Shown here piece after piece: positions 52,617-63,508 of a stretch of DNA of 64,000 nucleotides (position 1 is the first letter of the stretch; every line of letters begins with the position of its first letter). The notes under the pieces are model-generated. The model saw only the letters and a program-made list of their open reading frames with translations. It had not been told where the DNA came from and did not search any database. A program made the position numbers and the translations under genes. The DNA comes from Gamsiella multidivaricata (taxonomy: Eukaryota; Mortierellomycota; Mortierellomycetes; Mortierellales; Mortierellaceae), in contig NW_026251817.1 in assembly GCF_025024155.1 (NCBI RefSeq), forward strand, positions 1-64,000, in the 5' to 3' direction.

Positions 52617-53971
52617 TTATTTCCCCTTAGCCACCTCTTGCTGCCACGCTGCCATCTCCAAGTTGGCCACCCTATGTGCAGCATGACATGGGCCCACCAG
52701 GAAGTAACCGCCATTGGCCCGACCCCCTCCATAGTACGTGTGCAAGAGAAGAAAAGGAGGGACGCGGAAGAAGTGGATGTGGAGGTGGATGTAGACGAGG
52801 GTAAAAGGAAATGTAGGACCAAACATGGATACTTGGTCCTCCTAGTCTTCTTTGTTTCTCCGTTCTTACCTCTGTCATTCGAATAGATCTGTGTTTGAGT
52901 GTAATCCGCGGCCTTCTTGGATTGGTGGCGCTGCACTCCTTCGCCAATGTCATCACGACCTGCACCTGTCCGTTCACTGTCGTATCTCGGTCTCTCTGAT
53001 TTGAGGTTAGCTCTGGCAGTGGTAACAACGACATCGACATTGACGGCACTTCCGGTAGACTGGGCCGGTAAGGCATCCCGGGTCATTGGGGCGACTGCAG
53101 AGATACGCTTCCTTTGTGCTGTATGGACAGGGACATTATTGTCCATGGACTGCAATAAAGTATGGGGATGTTGCTGTTGGATGATTGAATTGGAGTCATT
53201 GTTGTAGTTGATGCTGCTATTGCCTCTGTCTAGACCGCTGAGGCGGCGGCCCTTGCCCGAGCAGCGGTTGCTTTCGCTGTCAATGTCGATGTGTCTGTAC
53301 TTGTCGCCGTCAGCTGCATGGTTTTCCACAGCTTGCGCCCGGTCCCTTGGGAAATCTCGAAGGGAGAGAGCAGGTTTGGCGTTGTATTGGGACCAGCCAT
53401 GGTGGTCTCTGTGGTCCCTAGCTTTGGCCTGCAGGGTGGCAGGTGAGGAGGAAGAGAGAGATATTGACGGGGGCGAGGACAGGTCAGGGTCGGACGAGGC
53501 TGAGGAGTGGTACGCGGTGATGGCGTTGATAGAGTCGAGATGGGATATGGGGGATGAGAGCGGGGAGGAGGGGGAAGCGGGGGAGGTTAGGGCGGCGAGG
53601 GAGTCTGGCGAGGGTTTAGTGAGGTCGAAGCTGGGGTGGATGGCAAGGACGTCTGCGTTGGTGTTTGTATTGGGCCGCACATGGCTGGAGGTGAGACAAG
53701 GCGTCGAGGCCGAGGATCTCGAGTGAATGGTGGCGGTGGACGGCAGGGCCGAGGAGGAGGAGGAAGAGGAAGAAGAAGAAGGAGCGGAGGAGGAGGAGGA
53801 GGAAGAGGAAGAAGAGGAGGAAGCGGCTGAGGCAGTGGCGGAGACGGAGGAGTGGGTGGCAGGGGCAGCAGAGGTGGCGGAGGTGGTGGCGGTGGCGGTG
53901 GCGGAGGTGGGTGGGGAGGGCTTTTGGCGGAAGAGGAGCGGGTTATTCCAGGAGGAGGGATCCTGCTGCAT
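52617..53971 (-). CDS. Serine-rich protein with short conserved-looking C-terminal motif
   Basis: Function unknown. Two exons (53971-52870, 52726-52617) close to 403 residues through one phase-1 intron of 143 bp. The first 360 residues are low complexity: Ser runs near 50-75, Thr/Ala/Pro-rich stretches and few hydrophobics. The last 40 residues differ sharply: GGRANGGYFLVGPCHAAHR, then VANLEMAAWQQEVAKGK, a compact motif followed by an amphipathic helix. It reads like a conserved docking or regulatory tail; I have an impression of similar tails in other early-diverging fungi but cannot confirm it. Splicing into this exon is needed because the unspliced frame reads into unlikely sequence. The start is the first ATG of the frame (MQQDPSSW). 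Confidence 0.7.
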
Positions 53972-55753
53972 TGCGAGGTCGAGTGGACTCGGGGCTGGTT
54001 GACAGCAGAGACACGCCCTCGTCGGTTGCTGTGTCGATTGAGAAGAGGGAAAAGGAGGGATGGGTGGGATGGCAATGGCAATGGCAATGGCAATGGCAAT
54101 GACAATGGCAATGACAAGGATGACAAAGAGAGCAGGGTATGTGCTTTGGTAAGAGAAAGAGAGAGCAAGAGGGAGAGAGAGGGAGAGAGAGGGAGGGAGA
54201 GGGAGAGGGAGAGGGAGGGAGGGAGGAAGAGAGAGAAATAAAAAAGAATCCGAGGAAGAAAAGAGAGAGAGAAAAAAGTTGGCTCTGCTCCTTCTTTAGT
54301 GTTGGTTGATGCGAGAGAGTGGAAGGAGAGTGGGAGGAGAGTGGGAGGTGGAGGGCGAGCAAAAGAAAGAGAGTGGGGGTGGGGGGAGAGAAGAGGAGTG
54401 AGAGTAGGACAAGAGACAGGAGAGAAAGAGAAGAGTGCGAGAGAGGTGACAGGGGACTGAGGTGTGCATTCAATGGTATGCAGCTTGTGGTATGGCCATG
54501 GTCTGAAAAAGGCTGTTTATTGTTGTTGCCCTGCCCCTGCCTTTGCACCTGCACTCACTCGACTCGCTGTTGTTTTGATTAGGAAAGAAGTGGGTCGAGC
54601 GATGGAATGAATCACTGCCGACCCGCACCCCCACGCTACCGAATGGAATGAATGAATCTGGGAAATAGGAGGGCAGCGAACAGGTCATATGCAGTCAGTT
54701 AGCCAGCCATTGGATGGTATCGTCATTCTACCGACGATGACCTTGACCAGCAGGATAAAATAAAGCAACGAATGCACTCCTCTGCTGTAAGGCAGGGTCC
54801 TTTTCCAGTGGCAGGGCCGAGGTTACAGCGCCTGCAGCCATACAGTAGGAGCCTTAAACCTGCAACCCTGACCAGCATGCAGCTGCATCTGTGGAAGCAC
54901 AAAAGCAAAGATGCAGGAAGCAAGAAGAGGAAGGGAGAGAAGGGTGTGTACCATGTGTGGCCGGCTCGAATGCCAAATGCCAATAGTCCATCGATGTAGA
55001 GTATAGACACAGAGACATGTAGACTCGTAAACATGCGAGTAACCTGTAGCTTGCAGGGCCAATGCATATTCCTGTGCTCGTATGTACTTCCGTACCTCCG
55101 TACTTCCACCCAAACTGCACTCAGCTGCAGATGGCGGTGAGGAGAGGTCCGCCACTTTCCTTCCTGGATCCCGCTCTGCTCATTTCATTTCCTTTTTTTC
55201 ATTCGTTCGGTTCATTCGATTCATCTTGATCCTGGCTAGCTCCTTCCCTCCTTCCCTCCTTCCCTCCTTCCTTCCTTTCCCTCCCTTTGGTTGGTCCCTG
55301 CGTAGCTGATTATTTTTATTCCCGCGCCTCTTCCGAGAGAGACAGACAGACCCGTTGACTAATATGAAGACCCCGTCTGCCGACTCTGCACGGGCACTGG
55401 TAAAAAGAAAAAAAAGAACTGTATCTGAATGAATTGATGAATGAATAGTGTGAAGATAAATAAAAAGAGGCGAATCCATGCTCTGTTGGATGCTGTTGAA
55501 TGCTGTTGGATGCTGTTGGTGCCAGCTGTGCTGAATATAATTTTCTCTAGCCAGTGGTTTCTCACCCCTGCAATGGTTTCATGAGCAAAGCATGCCGCCC
55601 TACGCTTCCTCCCCTGTGCTGCTCCGACATACAATGCATCCACCGCTAGACTATCCATCATCATCACTATCAACCCCACTATCGCCCTCACTCATTTACA
55701 CAGCATAAATTGCGGTACATGTACATGAAGTGAACCACTAATACATAGTGTCA
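53972..55753. other. Intergenic, repeat-rich
   Basis: No gene that I can support in 1.8 kb. It contains a GGCAAT hexanucleotide repeat (about seven units, 54070-54117), a GA-rich run (54150-54270) that would be a CT-rich leader of the serine-rich gene, TCCCTCCT units (55241-55285), and TGCTGTTGGA decamer repeats (55480-55520). The right end is the promoter of the acidic-protein gene. Confidence 0.5.
54070..54117 (+). repeat. Hexanucleotide repeat (GGCAAT)n
   Basis: About seven head-to-tail GGCAAT units with one or two G-to-A changes near the end (GACAAT). It lies about 100 bp upstream of the serine-rich gene's start on the opposite strand, so it may be in the promoter or 5' leader. Confidence 0.8.
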
Positions 55754-57549
55754 ATGCTCAAGGCCCATGCGAAAGAACACCTCTTATCGGTATTCAAATC
55801 CCATTGTCCTTCCCGACAATTAAAAAAGACGCCTTCTCCTCTCCTTCTCTTTCTCTTTCTCGCTCTCTCTCTCTCGTTTTCTCAATGAGCCCTCCCCCCT
55901 CCCCTCCTCCATCTTCATCTTCACCATCTTCATGGCTCTGAAGAGCGTTGGCTAAGCACACCACTTGACTTAGCGCATGCTGGATTTCTTTGCATATATG
56001 TGATACATATGTGATAAATATGTGTGTGTATGTGTGTATGTGTGTATATCCGTGTATATGTGTGTGTGTATGTGTGTGTATGTGTGTGTATGCGTGCATT
56101 TGTATACAGTTGTTATGAATGATATATCCGTTGCAATGCTCACATTCCGCGCGTCCTAACACCGCGCTTTTCCTTTCCTTCTTTATTTTTTTCCTTCCCT
56201 CCCTCCTCTTCGTGTAGGTCCAGGCGGCCCTGTTAGCCCGCCTCTGCAACCGATACCACGATCTGGGCGCCTTTGCCTCCGAGCCCCTCCAACAGCGGAT
56301 TCATTTCCTCGTCAAACCCGATGCCTCCAACCTCAGGGACCTTCTCATCTGGGACTTTCCTGCCTTTACCGCCACTGGCGCCGATCCAACCACAACTACG
56401 GCTACGGCTACTACTAATCCGACTACGCCTGCGTCATGGACTCCCGTGCAGATGCAAGACTTCATTGACCAACATTGGTCTGCAGACCAGCTCCCGCTCG
56501 ACCCTCCCAGTTGTTTTTCCAGATCTTGGGAAACCACCCCCGTCCTTGTCAAGGCCTTGGATCCAGAAACTGTCCAGGCCATAGTCCCCATTGGTCAACA
56601 GGACGGCACCATCTTAGTCATCGTCTTGCTCGCTGAACTCGACAGGAACCAGAACTCGCCCGCCACGGAATCGGTTTGGAAATACCATAACATGGTCACC
56701 GTGCCAGCCCAGGTTGATCTCCAGACACGGGGGTGGAATCTTCTGACCGACCAGTCTCAGCTACCCATTACAATCGAGAAGCCTCCAGAGCAGGTTTCTT
56801 TTGATTCTAAGGAGGAATGTACTAAGGAGGAGGAAGAGGAGGAAGATGATGAAGATGATGACGATGATTATTGGGGCCAGTACGGCGACGCAGCGGATGA
56901 TTCCTCCGCAGAAGAGACCGTTGACCAGGAACAGGCCCCTAAGCGACCTTCAGACGCTACTATCCCCAACGTAACCACGCAAGACGACGACGACGACGAC
57001 GACGATTACTGGAGAAAATATGCTGAGCGCCAAGAAGAGCACGAGAAACTCGAACGGAAAAGACAGCTACAGCTACAGCAACAGGAACAAGAACAGCAGC
57101 AACAGCAACAGCAACAGCAGCTACGAGACCACGACTCAACTGTTGAAGAGACAATTGCCGCAACCCATGAGCAGGACATAAAAGCCGGCTTGCTACCCAC
57201 ATCATCCACCCCACTCGGCCATGTTGATCCAACCATGCTCTCATCCTTACTAGACATGTTAATCGAGAAATCGGGACAGCTCCCGCCCGACAGTCCTTCC
57301 TTACCAACGGAAACCGTACCGTCGCAGGAGCAGCTGCAGGATATGATGCCGGGCCACACGCGCATCCCAGCCCACGCGTCCGTCGTCGTTACACCAAACA
57401 CAGGCACGTCCTCGTTCTCTCGGGATGAGAGCGCTCGTACCAGGGTCTTTCAATCTTTACGATCCGCCGCCCAGCAGGCTATGCTCGCTGGACTCTCCAA
57501 GGACGATGTCTTTGGTATTCTTAGCAACGTATATGATTCTTTCGAATAA
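55754..57549 (+). CDS. Acidic protein with repeated DDDDYW motifs, unknown function
   Basis: Exon 2 (56218-57549) is clear; exon 1 (55754-55789, MLKAHAKEHLLS) was found by requiring an ATG and donor in phase 0, and gives 455 residues in all. The joined start reads as one amphipathic helix (LLSVQAALLARLCNRYHDLGAFA). The first 180 residues look folded (LQQRIHFLVKPDASNLRDLLIWDF, TPVLVKALDPETVQAIVP, GTILVIVLLAELD). Two acidic runs follow, each ending in a tyrosine-tryptophan motif (DDDDDYWGQYG and DDDDDDYWRKYAE), then a Gln run and a helical C-terminus (LRSAAQQAMLAGLSKDDVFGILSNVYDSF). DDDDYW-type motifs occur in uncharacterised fungal proteins (from memory). The 428-bp intron contains a TG-rich microsatellite and a TCCTAAC branch-point-like site 80 bp before exon 2. 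Confidence 0.72.
56013..56098 (+). repeat. TGTGTGTATG microsatellite in an intron
   Basis: Imperfect repeats of TGTGTGTATG and TGTGTATA units inside the proposed first intron of the acidic-protein gene. Purine/pyrimidine alternation means it could adopt left-handed DNA. Likely length-variable. Confidence 0.75.
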
Positions 57550-57752
57550 AGCATTTCCTCAGCGGAACCAACCACTCAAGGGACAGATATTAGTGCTTAT
57601 GAAATCCAATATACATGTATTATTACTATTAGGTTGTGTGGTTAGTGGTCGTTAGTCTATGAACTAGCCTATGTCCTCCCGACGACCCCCACCGCACGAT
57701 CTCAAAGAGCCTTCCTCCTCCTCCTCCTCCCTCATACAACTATTTTACGGTC

Positions 57753-59792
57753 TCAAAAGCCCTCCTTGTACAACCGTGTCGCGACGTTCATATACAGTTC
57801 GACCGCATCAAACGGCTTCTGGTTATATCCAATCTTCAATCGCCAGCGATTGTTCAAATCCCAATGGTCCGCCTCCACCGTGTCCACATATTGCCCCCAA
57901 CGCGCACTCATCGTCGACACCAATCCGTCGTTCTCCCCCTCCTTTGCCTTGATTACCTCCCATGGGAATCCCAACGGCGCCCACAACGGGATCTGCGGCA
58001 CTGACGCTCCGTACGAATAATAAGATACCCTCGGATCATCCGGCGTATTCGGATTAAACACCTCCCTGCAATAAGTCGTTGTCAGATTCGCGTACGCGGG
58101 TGTGTCCAAGTATGGGATCAATCGATCCAACAGAGGGGTGATCACTCTCGCATAAGGTGCCGCACGTTTCGCGGATGGATGCGCAGGTTCTGTGGCGTTG
58201 ACCATCATCGAATGTAGCGCTTCCGAGGCCTCCTGGACCACTGCTCCCGACAAGGCCTCTTGGACCACTGCTCCAGACATCATCGCTGCTTCGCCAAGCT
58301 TGCGCATTGCTTCCTCCTCAGACTTTGGGAACAATCCCACACCAACGTTGTCCCTGAACCAGTCCATCACGGGCGATCCTCTATGAGGGGTCGACAGTGT
58401 CGTCAACGATTGCACATCATAGTTCTTGTCATGGATATGGCTGATCAAGTATCGGCAATCAAGGCCACCCTAAAGATGCCCAAAAAAAAATATCCAAAAA
58501 AAAATACCCAAAAAAAAGTTGATGTGTTAGCAGCCAAAGACATTGACTTGCATGGGAAAGTTGACGAGCGATGTAACACATACCATGGAATGAGCAACAA
58601 AGTTGATGGACATGCCTTGCATGGTCGTCGACAGGATTTTGTGCAGATCCTCTGCGCGTTCCTTGATCGAGCCCGTTCTATACAAGAGCATATTCAGAAG
58701 CATCGTCCACGGTTTAATGACAACGATAATAATAATAGTATTTTTTTGAGAGCACCATAGGACGCTTGTCAGGAGGGAACATCTGGAGCTCTCACCATCC
58801 CACACCCCACACCTCACATCCCACATCCCAGAACCATAGCCTGCAGCCTGCACAAACCTGAATGATCCAACTTCGCCCAACAAAAAAAGAGAAAAAAAAT
58901 TGTCCTAGTCATGCACTCGAAATCATATGATCGATACATGACCATGGTTCGATATACAAAGTTGACCCCACAAAACAAAGATTTCCCAAAAGCAGCCATG
59001 TCGCACCATGGCAGGACGAAGAGCAGATCCAATATACCCTGGCCACATGGGGTCATATGTCCTCCCTCCTTGCTCCCTTTCCATTGTCAATTCCAGATGA
59101 TCTCATGGGCAGAGGAATGGGGCTATTATTTACCTTGGCACCTTCGCAACTACGACCTTGGCCCCAAGCTTCGTTAGGGCCTTTTGAATGCCGTTCCAAT
59201 AGTGGATTTGTAGGTGGGGTACCGCATCAGGCCCCATCTTGTCAAACCCAAACAGCCCTACAACGCGTTATGACGTGAACAAAGGGAGAAGCATTGTAAG
59301 ACAAAATTGTCCAAAGAAATAGGGCATAGTCCTGCATTTGGATATGCCGAATAAGAAAATTGGCGCGTCTCTATACCACCAACACAAAACTAGAGAAGAG
59401 AGAAAAGAAAAAAGTCCCTTCCCCTCTCCAAGCATAAGGCAATGCAGACACATACCATGGCACAGCACAACGGCATGTCGCGGGGCAGTGTAGCTCGAAC
59501 TCACTGGCATCGCGTATCCATAGTTCTTTATCCGTCGATCAAGACCTCTCCATGGTTGCAGCGAGGGGTACTGCTCATGACGGAGTCGAATCTGCATTCC
59601 CTCTTCGACCTCTCGACTGTAGACCGCAGAGGAAGAAGACTTTGAGGAGTCATCCTTGGAGGACGAGGCTCCCTTGCCGACAAGTCCAAGACTGGCCTTA
59701 ATGGAGGTGACAATATGGTTGGTCGAGTGGACTGTCGCGGCGACAGAGGAGCGGATTTGGGATGCGATAAAGGAGGTCGTACTCATCAACAT
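57753..59792 (-). CDS. TGL2: Alpha/beta-hydrolase lipase, Tgl2-like
   Basis: Serine lipase resembling yeast mitochondrial triacylglycerol lipase Tgl2. Four exons (59792-59456, 59257-59134, 58677-58584, 58469-57753) close to 423 residues. The oxyanion region is VVLCHGLFGFDKMG, then IHYWNGIQKALTKLGAKVVVAKVP. The nucleophile elbow AHSMGG places Ser184, split by an intron just after the Met codon. STPHRGSPVMDWF follows, and the rest of the triad is probably Asp366 (GENDGLVS) and His387 (EADHWDLN). A tandem SGAVVQEA duplication lies near 250-265 in the lid-like region. The first 60 residues are Ser/Thr/Lys-rich and could act as a targeting signal, but I see no classic signal peptide. Substrate and organelle are inferred from the family only. 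Confidence 0.85.
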
Positions 59793-60419
59793 GGCTTCAG
59801 TTTATATGTATATATCAAGAAAATGGAGAAATGGAGAAATGGCTGGCGGGGCTGGCGGTGATGGCGGAGTAGATGCGTGTTGCAGTGTAAAAGAAATGAG
59901 GAGACGTAGGACCAAACGATCCCGTATGGACTAGGGGGAGAATCAGGCGCCGTGGAAGGTGAACCAGCCTTGACAGGGGAGCAAGCTGCAATCGGAAGAG
60001 TGAGAGTGGAAGAGAGCGGAGCGGAGGAGTGTTTGGAATAGGTGGTGGTGGTGGTGGCGGTGGGTGGGTTGAAATCCTGATGTGTGTTGAGAGAAGAAAG
60101 AGATGTAATCGTTCTCCACCACAGTGCTCTTGTCCACTTCCGTTGCTTCGCGGTCCCTGCACTTTGCGTCCCCCTTAATGACAACTTAAGTCCAATCGTT
60201 CAACGTGCCCGAAGGACGGGCCCCCGACGATCATTTTATTTTCGGCTATGTTACAAATGGTGGCAACGACGACAGACTGCTAGGATACGGTGTGAGATTG
60301 GAAGGAAAGGGGTATCTGCGGAGAAAAAAGGAGAAATGTCATAGGAAAATGCCAAAGTCAGCTTTGGAGGACGTCTTTTTTTTTTTTTTTTCTTGTTCTT
60401 GTCAAATAAAAAAGACTAT
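59793..60419. other. Intergenic: lipase promoter and zinc-finger gene 3' side
   Basis: No gene that I can support. It contains a GGTGGT-type triplet run at 60042-60064 and a T17 tract at 60375-60391. The left part is the lipase promoter; the right part is the 3' region of the zinc-finger gene. Confidence 0.45.
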
Positions 60420-61808
60420 TTAGTCTTGTCTTTGTCCTACACCAAGTGGACTCAGGAAGGGCGTAAAGTTGGAAAACGGCTTTGGATGCGTCTTTTCCCT
60501 GTCGTGGCGATGGATTCGAATGTGCTGATTCAAGTTATCGCTACGCGAAAAGCGCTTTGTGCAGGACAACACAGGACACCCAAAAGCTGGGAAAAGCGAA
60601 ATGGCATAACGTGCCGCGTTAATACACTGTTCTGTTTTTTTGTCTTCCTGTCGATATAGCAAGAGAACCAAAGCGGCGTCTAGCGTCTAAAATGAGAAAT
60701 GCTCGCTCAACTTACGTTTCTCCAGTGTGTGCACCGAACGCACATGGCGCTTCAGATGTTCTGACCGCTTAAACAGCCTGCCACAGTCTTCAACATTGCA
60801 GGAGAATACCTTGGTCAAGGCATCAGGATTCAAGGATGCCCGACGCGATCGTGGCTTGGCTGAGGTGTTCGTCGGAGGCGAGCCAGAGGCCGACGATGAG
60901 CTCGACGTGCTGGAAGTCACTGAAGCCATGGAGGCAACAGAGGCGATCGATGTTATAGAAGTCGAGGACGCCGTCGCAAGCATCGGTGCGCTCTCCATTG
61001 GTCGAGATTCTGGCGCATGAATAGGCTCCAAGAGCTCATGGGAATGGGTCATGGGGTATAGAGAGCCCAGGGAGCCGTGCCGAGGAAAGAGGTATGCGGG
61101 GTATTCGTCTGGGACCTCAAACTGTGTGAGAGCTCCATCCAACATCGAGGTTGAGTAGCCACGAATAGACCGGAATGGCGCTTGGAATGAATGCATTGGG
61201 TGGCCAAGCGGTGGACTGGAAGAGGAGCAGGATAGGGAGGTGTTTGAAATCTGGATATCATCCATGGGATGAACAAGACCCAGGTGGCGGGCAAGGCTCT
61301 CGCTTTGGTACTCAAATTTAGTCTTTGTAACTGTGGCAGCTTCCAGGCTGTTGATGGATGAGGATAGCTGGTCCATCTGAAAGGGATGTATCGGCTGCTG
61401 ATAGCTGTTGCCAGGCATGTTACTGCTGTGATGGCCCAAGGCCGTTGCGGGCTGCTGGACTGTGGTATTAAAAGCCGGTGTAGATCCTGTGTAGGGCAGG
61501 GCAGATACTGAAGACGGTTGGGGGACTAAACTCTGGTCGAGCGGAGCCGGAGTGAAGTGCTGGATTGACGATTCTTGGACACTACTGCTACTGAAGGCTG
61601 TGTCCATGTGGTTGTGGATCGTGAGACCCTGTCCGAGCCCTTGGACAGAGGCTCGACCAGGGACGAAGAAATCTTGTGGGAGACTAACGAACTGGAGGTG
61701 TGGGGCCGATAGCGACCGGGCAAACATAGGGATGGCTGCTGTAGCGGACGAGAAGGCAGCGGATGCGGCTGTTGAGGTGTGCTGCTCGTTATGGTCGAAG
61801 AAGGGCAT
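60420..61808 (-). CDS. Msn2/4-type C2H2 zinc-finger transcription factor
   Basis: Probable stress or nutrient regulator that would bind STRE-like sites (core CCCCT/AGGGG), by analogy to Msn2/4. Two exons (61808-60716, 60586-60420) close to 419 residues. About 330 residues of Ser/Thr/Gln-rich, likely activating sequence precede two C2H2 fingers. Finger 1 (about 335-360) has the recognition helix RSEHLKRHVR; finger 2 (about 366-390) has RSDNLNQHIR. These helices are the diagnostic Msn2/4 pair. The intron falls exactly in the linker between the fingers (TLEK/PFGC). The tail after finger 2 is only about 30 residues. The start ATG (MPFFDHNEQ) follows a G12 run (plus strand) by 40 bp. Phosphosites such as SRRASLNP just before the fingers look like PKA targets (RRxS), as in Msn2. 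Confidence 0.9.
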
Positions 61809-61847
61809 TTTGCGAGGGAGGGAATATGTTGGGTAAAGGGGGGGGGG

Positions 61848-61859
61848 GGATGCGGCGGA
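61848..61859 (+). repeat. Poly-G tract (12 nt) in the zinc-finger gene leader
   Basis: Twelve G on the plus strand (C12 on the coding strand) 40-51 bp before the start codon of the Msn2/4-type gene, so it is probably in its 5' UTR. Confidence 0.75.
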
Positions 61860-63075
61860 TGCCAGGGCACTCTGTGGAGAGCGGGAGGGTGTCTGCTGTA
61901 TCCGGGGAACGAGATATCTGTGCTTCGATCCGATGCACGCGAGCCTAGCCTGGGGTCAAAGTCCAATGGATTTAGTCGCTTCGCTGCTGAATGTATGTCC
62001 GTCAACAGAGGGACGTTGGTGCGCACAAAGACGGGGCCGGGTGGGACTGCACTGCAGATGATGGTGGCGAAGGGAGGATAGGATTATATGCCGAATACAC
62101 AACAGCTAGCTGCAAGAAATAAAGAGGAGGAGAGGCGAGCTCGGATGACCGGGTCTTTGTCGAGTGACCAAATGGAGTAAGTCCTAAGGCGAGGACGTTT
62201 CAAAGTAATAAAACCAACAACGAATAGGAAGTAGCAGGTAAAATGAGCCAGAAGGTGTTCGAAATCCTGTGAGAATGTGGTGGTGCAGTCGAAGGAAGTG
62301 CACCACGGTGAGCGTGATGAAGATACGACGGAGAGGTGAGAGCTGAAGGATGGGGGGTAGAGGGAGCGTTTGAAGGAAACAGAACAGGAAAATGCGTTCA
62401 GCGAGGATGTGCATTGCTTGGGGTATTTATGCCACTATTTTTTTTCTCCGGTTTGAGCGATGTGAAAAAATGGAAAAGAGAGAGGGCAGGAATGGGATGC
62501 GGGGGTGCGGGAAAGGTGCATGCGCGGTTGCATTGCCAGTGCAAGCCGCAACCATAGACCACCAATTAGAAAAGTGAGAAAACAGAGCAGACTGTTGCCT
62601 TTCCCATTTCTGTTGACCAGAGAAGAACCCTTTCCTGCTGAGCGAATGCGCTATGGGATAAACAGCACGAACACACGGTCTGCTGTAGAAAAGGCAGAAG
62701 TGAGGGAGCAATTGAATGGGTTTTGTTGTGTAGTCTATGATACAAGCACAGAGTGTGGTGCGGTGCTTGGTCGCAATGCTGATTGTCTTTCTTTAGTTTG
62801 CTTTCCATTGGACGAACAGTATCCATCTATTAAACGCGAACTTTAAAAGGCGGGTGAGTCCGATTGAATAGAACGACAGAAAAGACACAAGAGATTGGCT
62901 TTGTGCTTCGTTCCGCTTTATTATGCTTTTGCGCTTTGCGCTTGTTTGTTGACGGCGGGCGAATGGGGAGGGATGGTGTGCGTGGACCCAGGCGGCAATT
63001 CTGTTTCCGTCCGCAGGTTAGTCAACAAAGTCGAGTCTTGCGGGCGGGCCACCCTCATGCCTGTCGTTCCTTGCG

Positions 63076-63294
63076 ATGTATGAAAAAAAGATGGCTCAAT
63101 GTGTGTTCTCGGGCCAGGTCATCAACGTGAACACAACAAACACCAGTGAAGCTCAAGACCCTGGCCAACTCCCACATAACGTCTTGAACTGCGACAGGCC
63201 AGGCGGGAGAGACCTCGCTGTTGCCTTTATCGGTCAACTCAATCGCTCTGCCATCGAGATTTTCACGCAGCAATGTACATCCCTCCTGTACTAA
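63076..63294. other. Possible coding segment, strand undecided
   Basis: On the plus strand a frame of 72 codons ends NRSAIEIFTQQCTSLLY and has C-ending codons typical of real genes here (GQVINVNTTNTSEAQDPG, NCDRPGGRDLAVAFIGQL). An acceptor-like GGGCCAG/GTC at about 63119 and an upstream donor-like CGCAG/GTTAGT at 63016 would join it to a preceding open stretch with CVDPGGNSVSVRR. On the minus strand the same bases are also open (ENLDGRAIELTDKG, AWPVAVQDVMWELARVL). I cannot decide between a small plus-strand gene, a minus-strand exon, or a decayed gene, so no CDS is called. Confidence 0.3.
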
Positions 63295-63508
63295 GAACGC
63301 TCTATTTTCTATCCAATTGACTCGCCTTTGACCTCCTTGAAATTGTTTACTTGAATCTTTATATAAGTGATTCGTTCTTTAAGTGCAAGGCATCAACGTC
63401 TGTCGCCATTCCTGACCACTTTGGTAGGGCAGCCATACCTGGATTGTTTGGTGGGTGCGACACGCTGCCGGCCCCATACTCATGATATGTCTCTGGACTC
63501 TTTTCAGC

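Larger units (their letters stand above)
61809..63508. other. Intergenic: zinc-finger gene leader, then ambiguous region
   Basis: From 61809 to about 62500 lies the leader and promoter of the zinc-finger gene, including a G12 run at 61848-61859. I see no gene between 62500 and 62890. From about 62900 to 63300 both strands are unusually open (see separate entry). The rest is probably the 3' region of the partial gene at the right end. Confidence 0.45.

Noticed and set aside
53587..54168. Pro/Leu-rich minus-strand and Glu/Gly-rich plus-strand frames near 54 kb
   Set aside because: They come from Ser runs and CT-rich leader read in other frames; no domain and no splice support.
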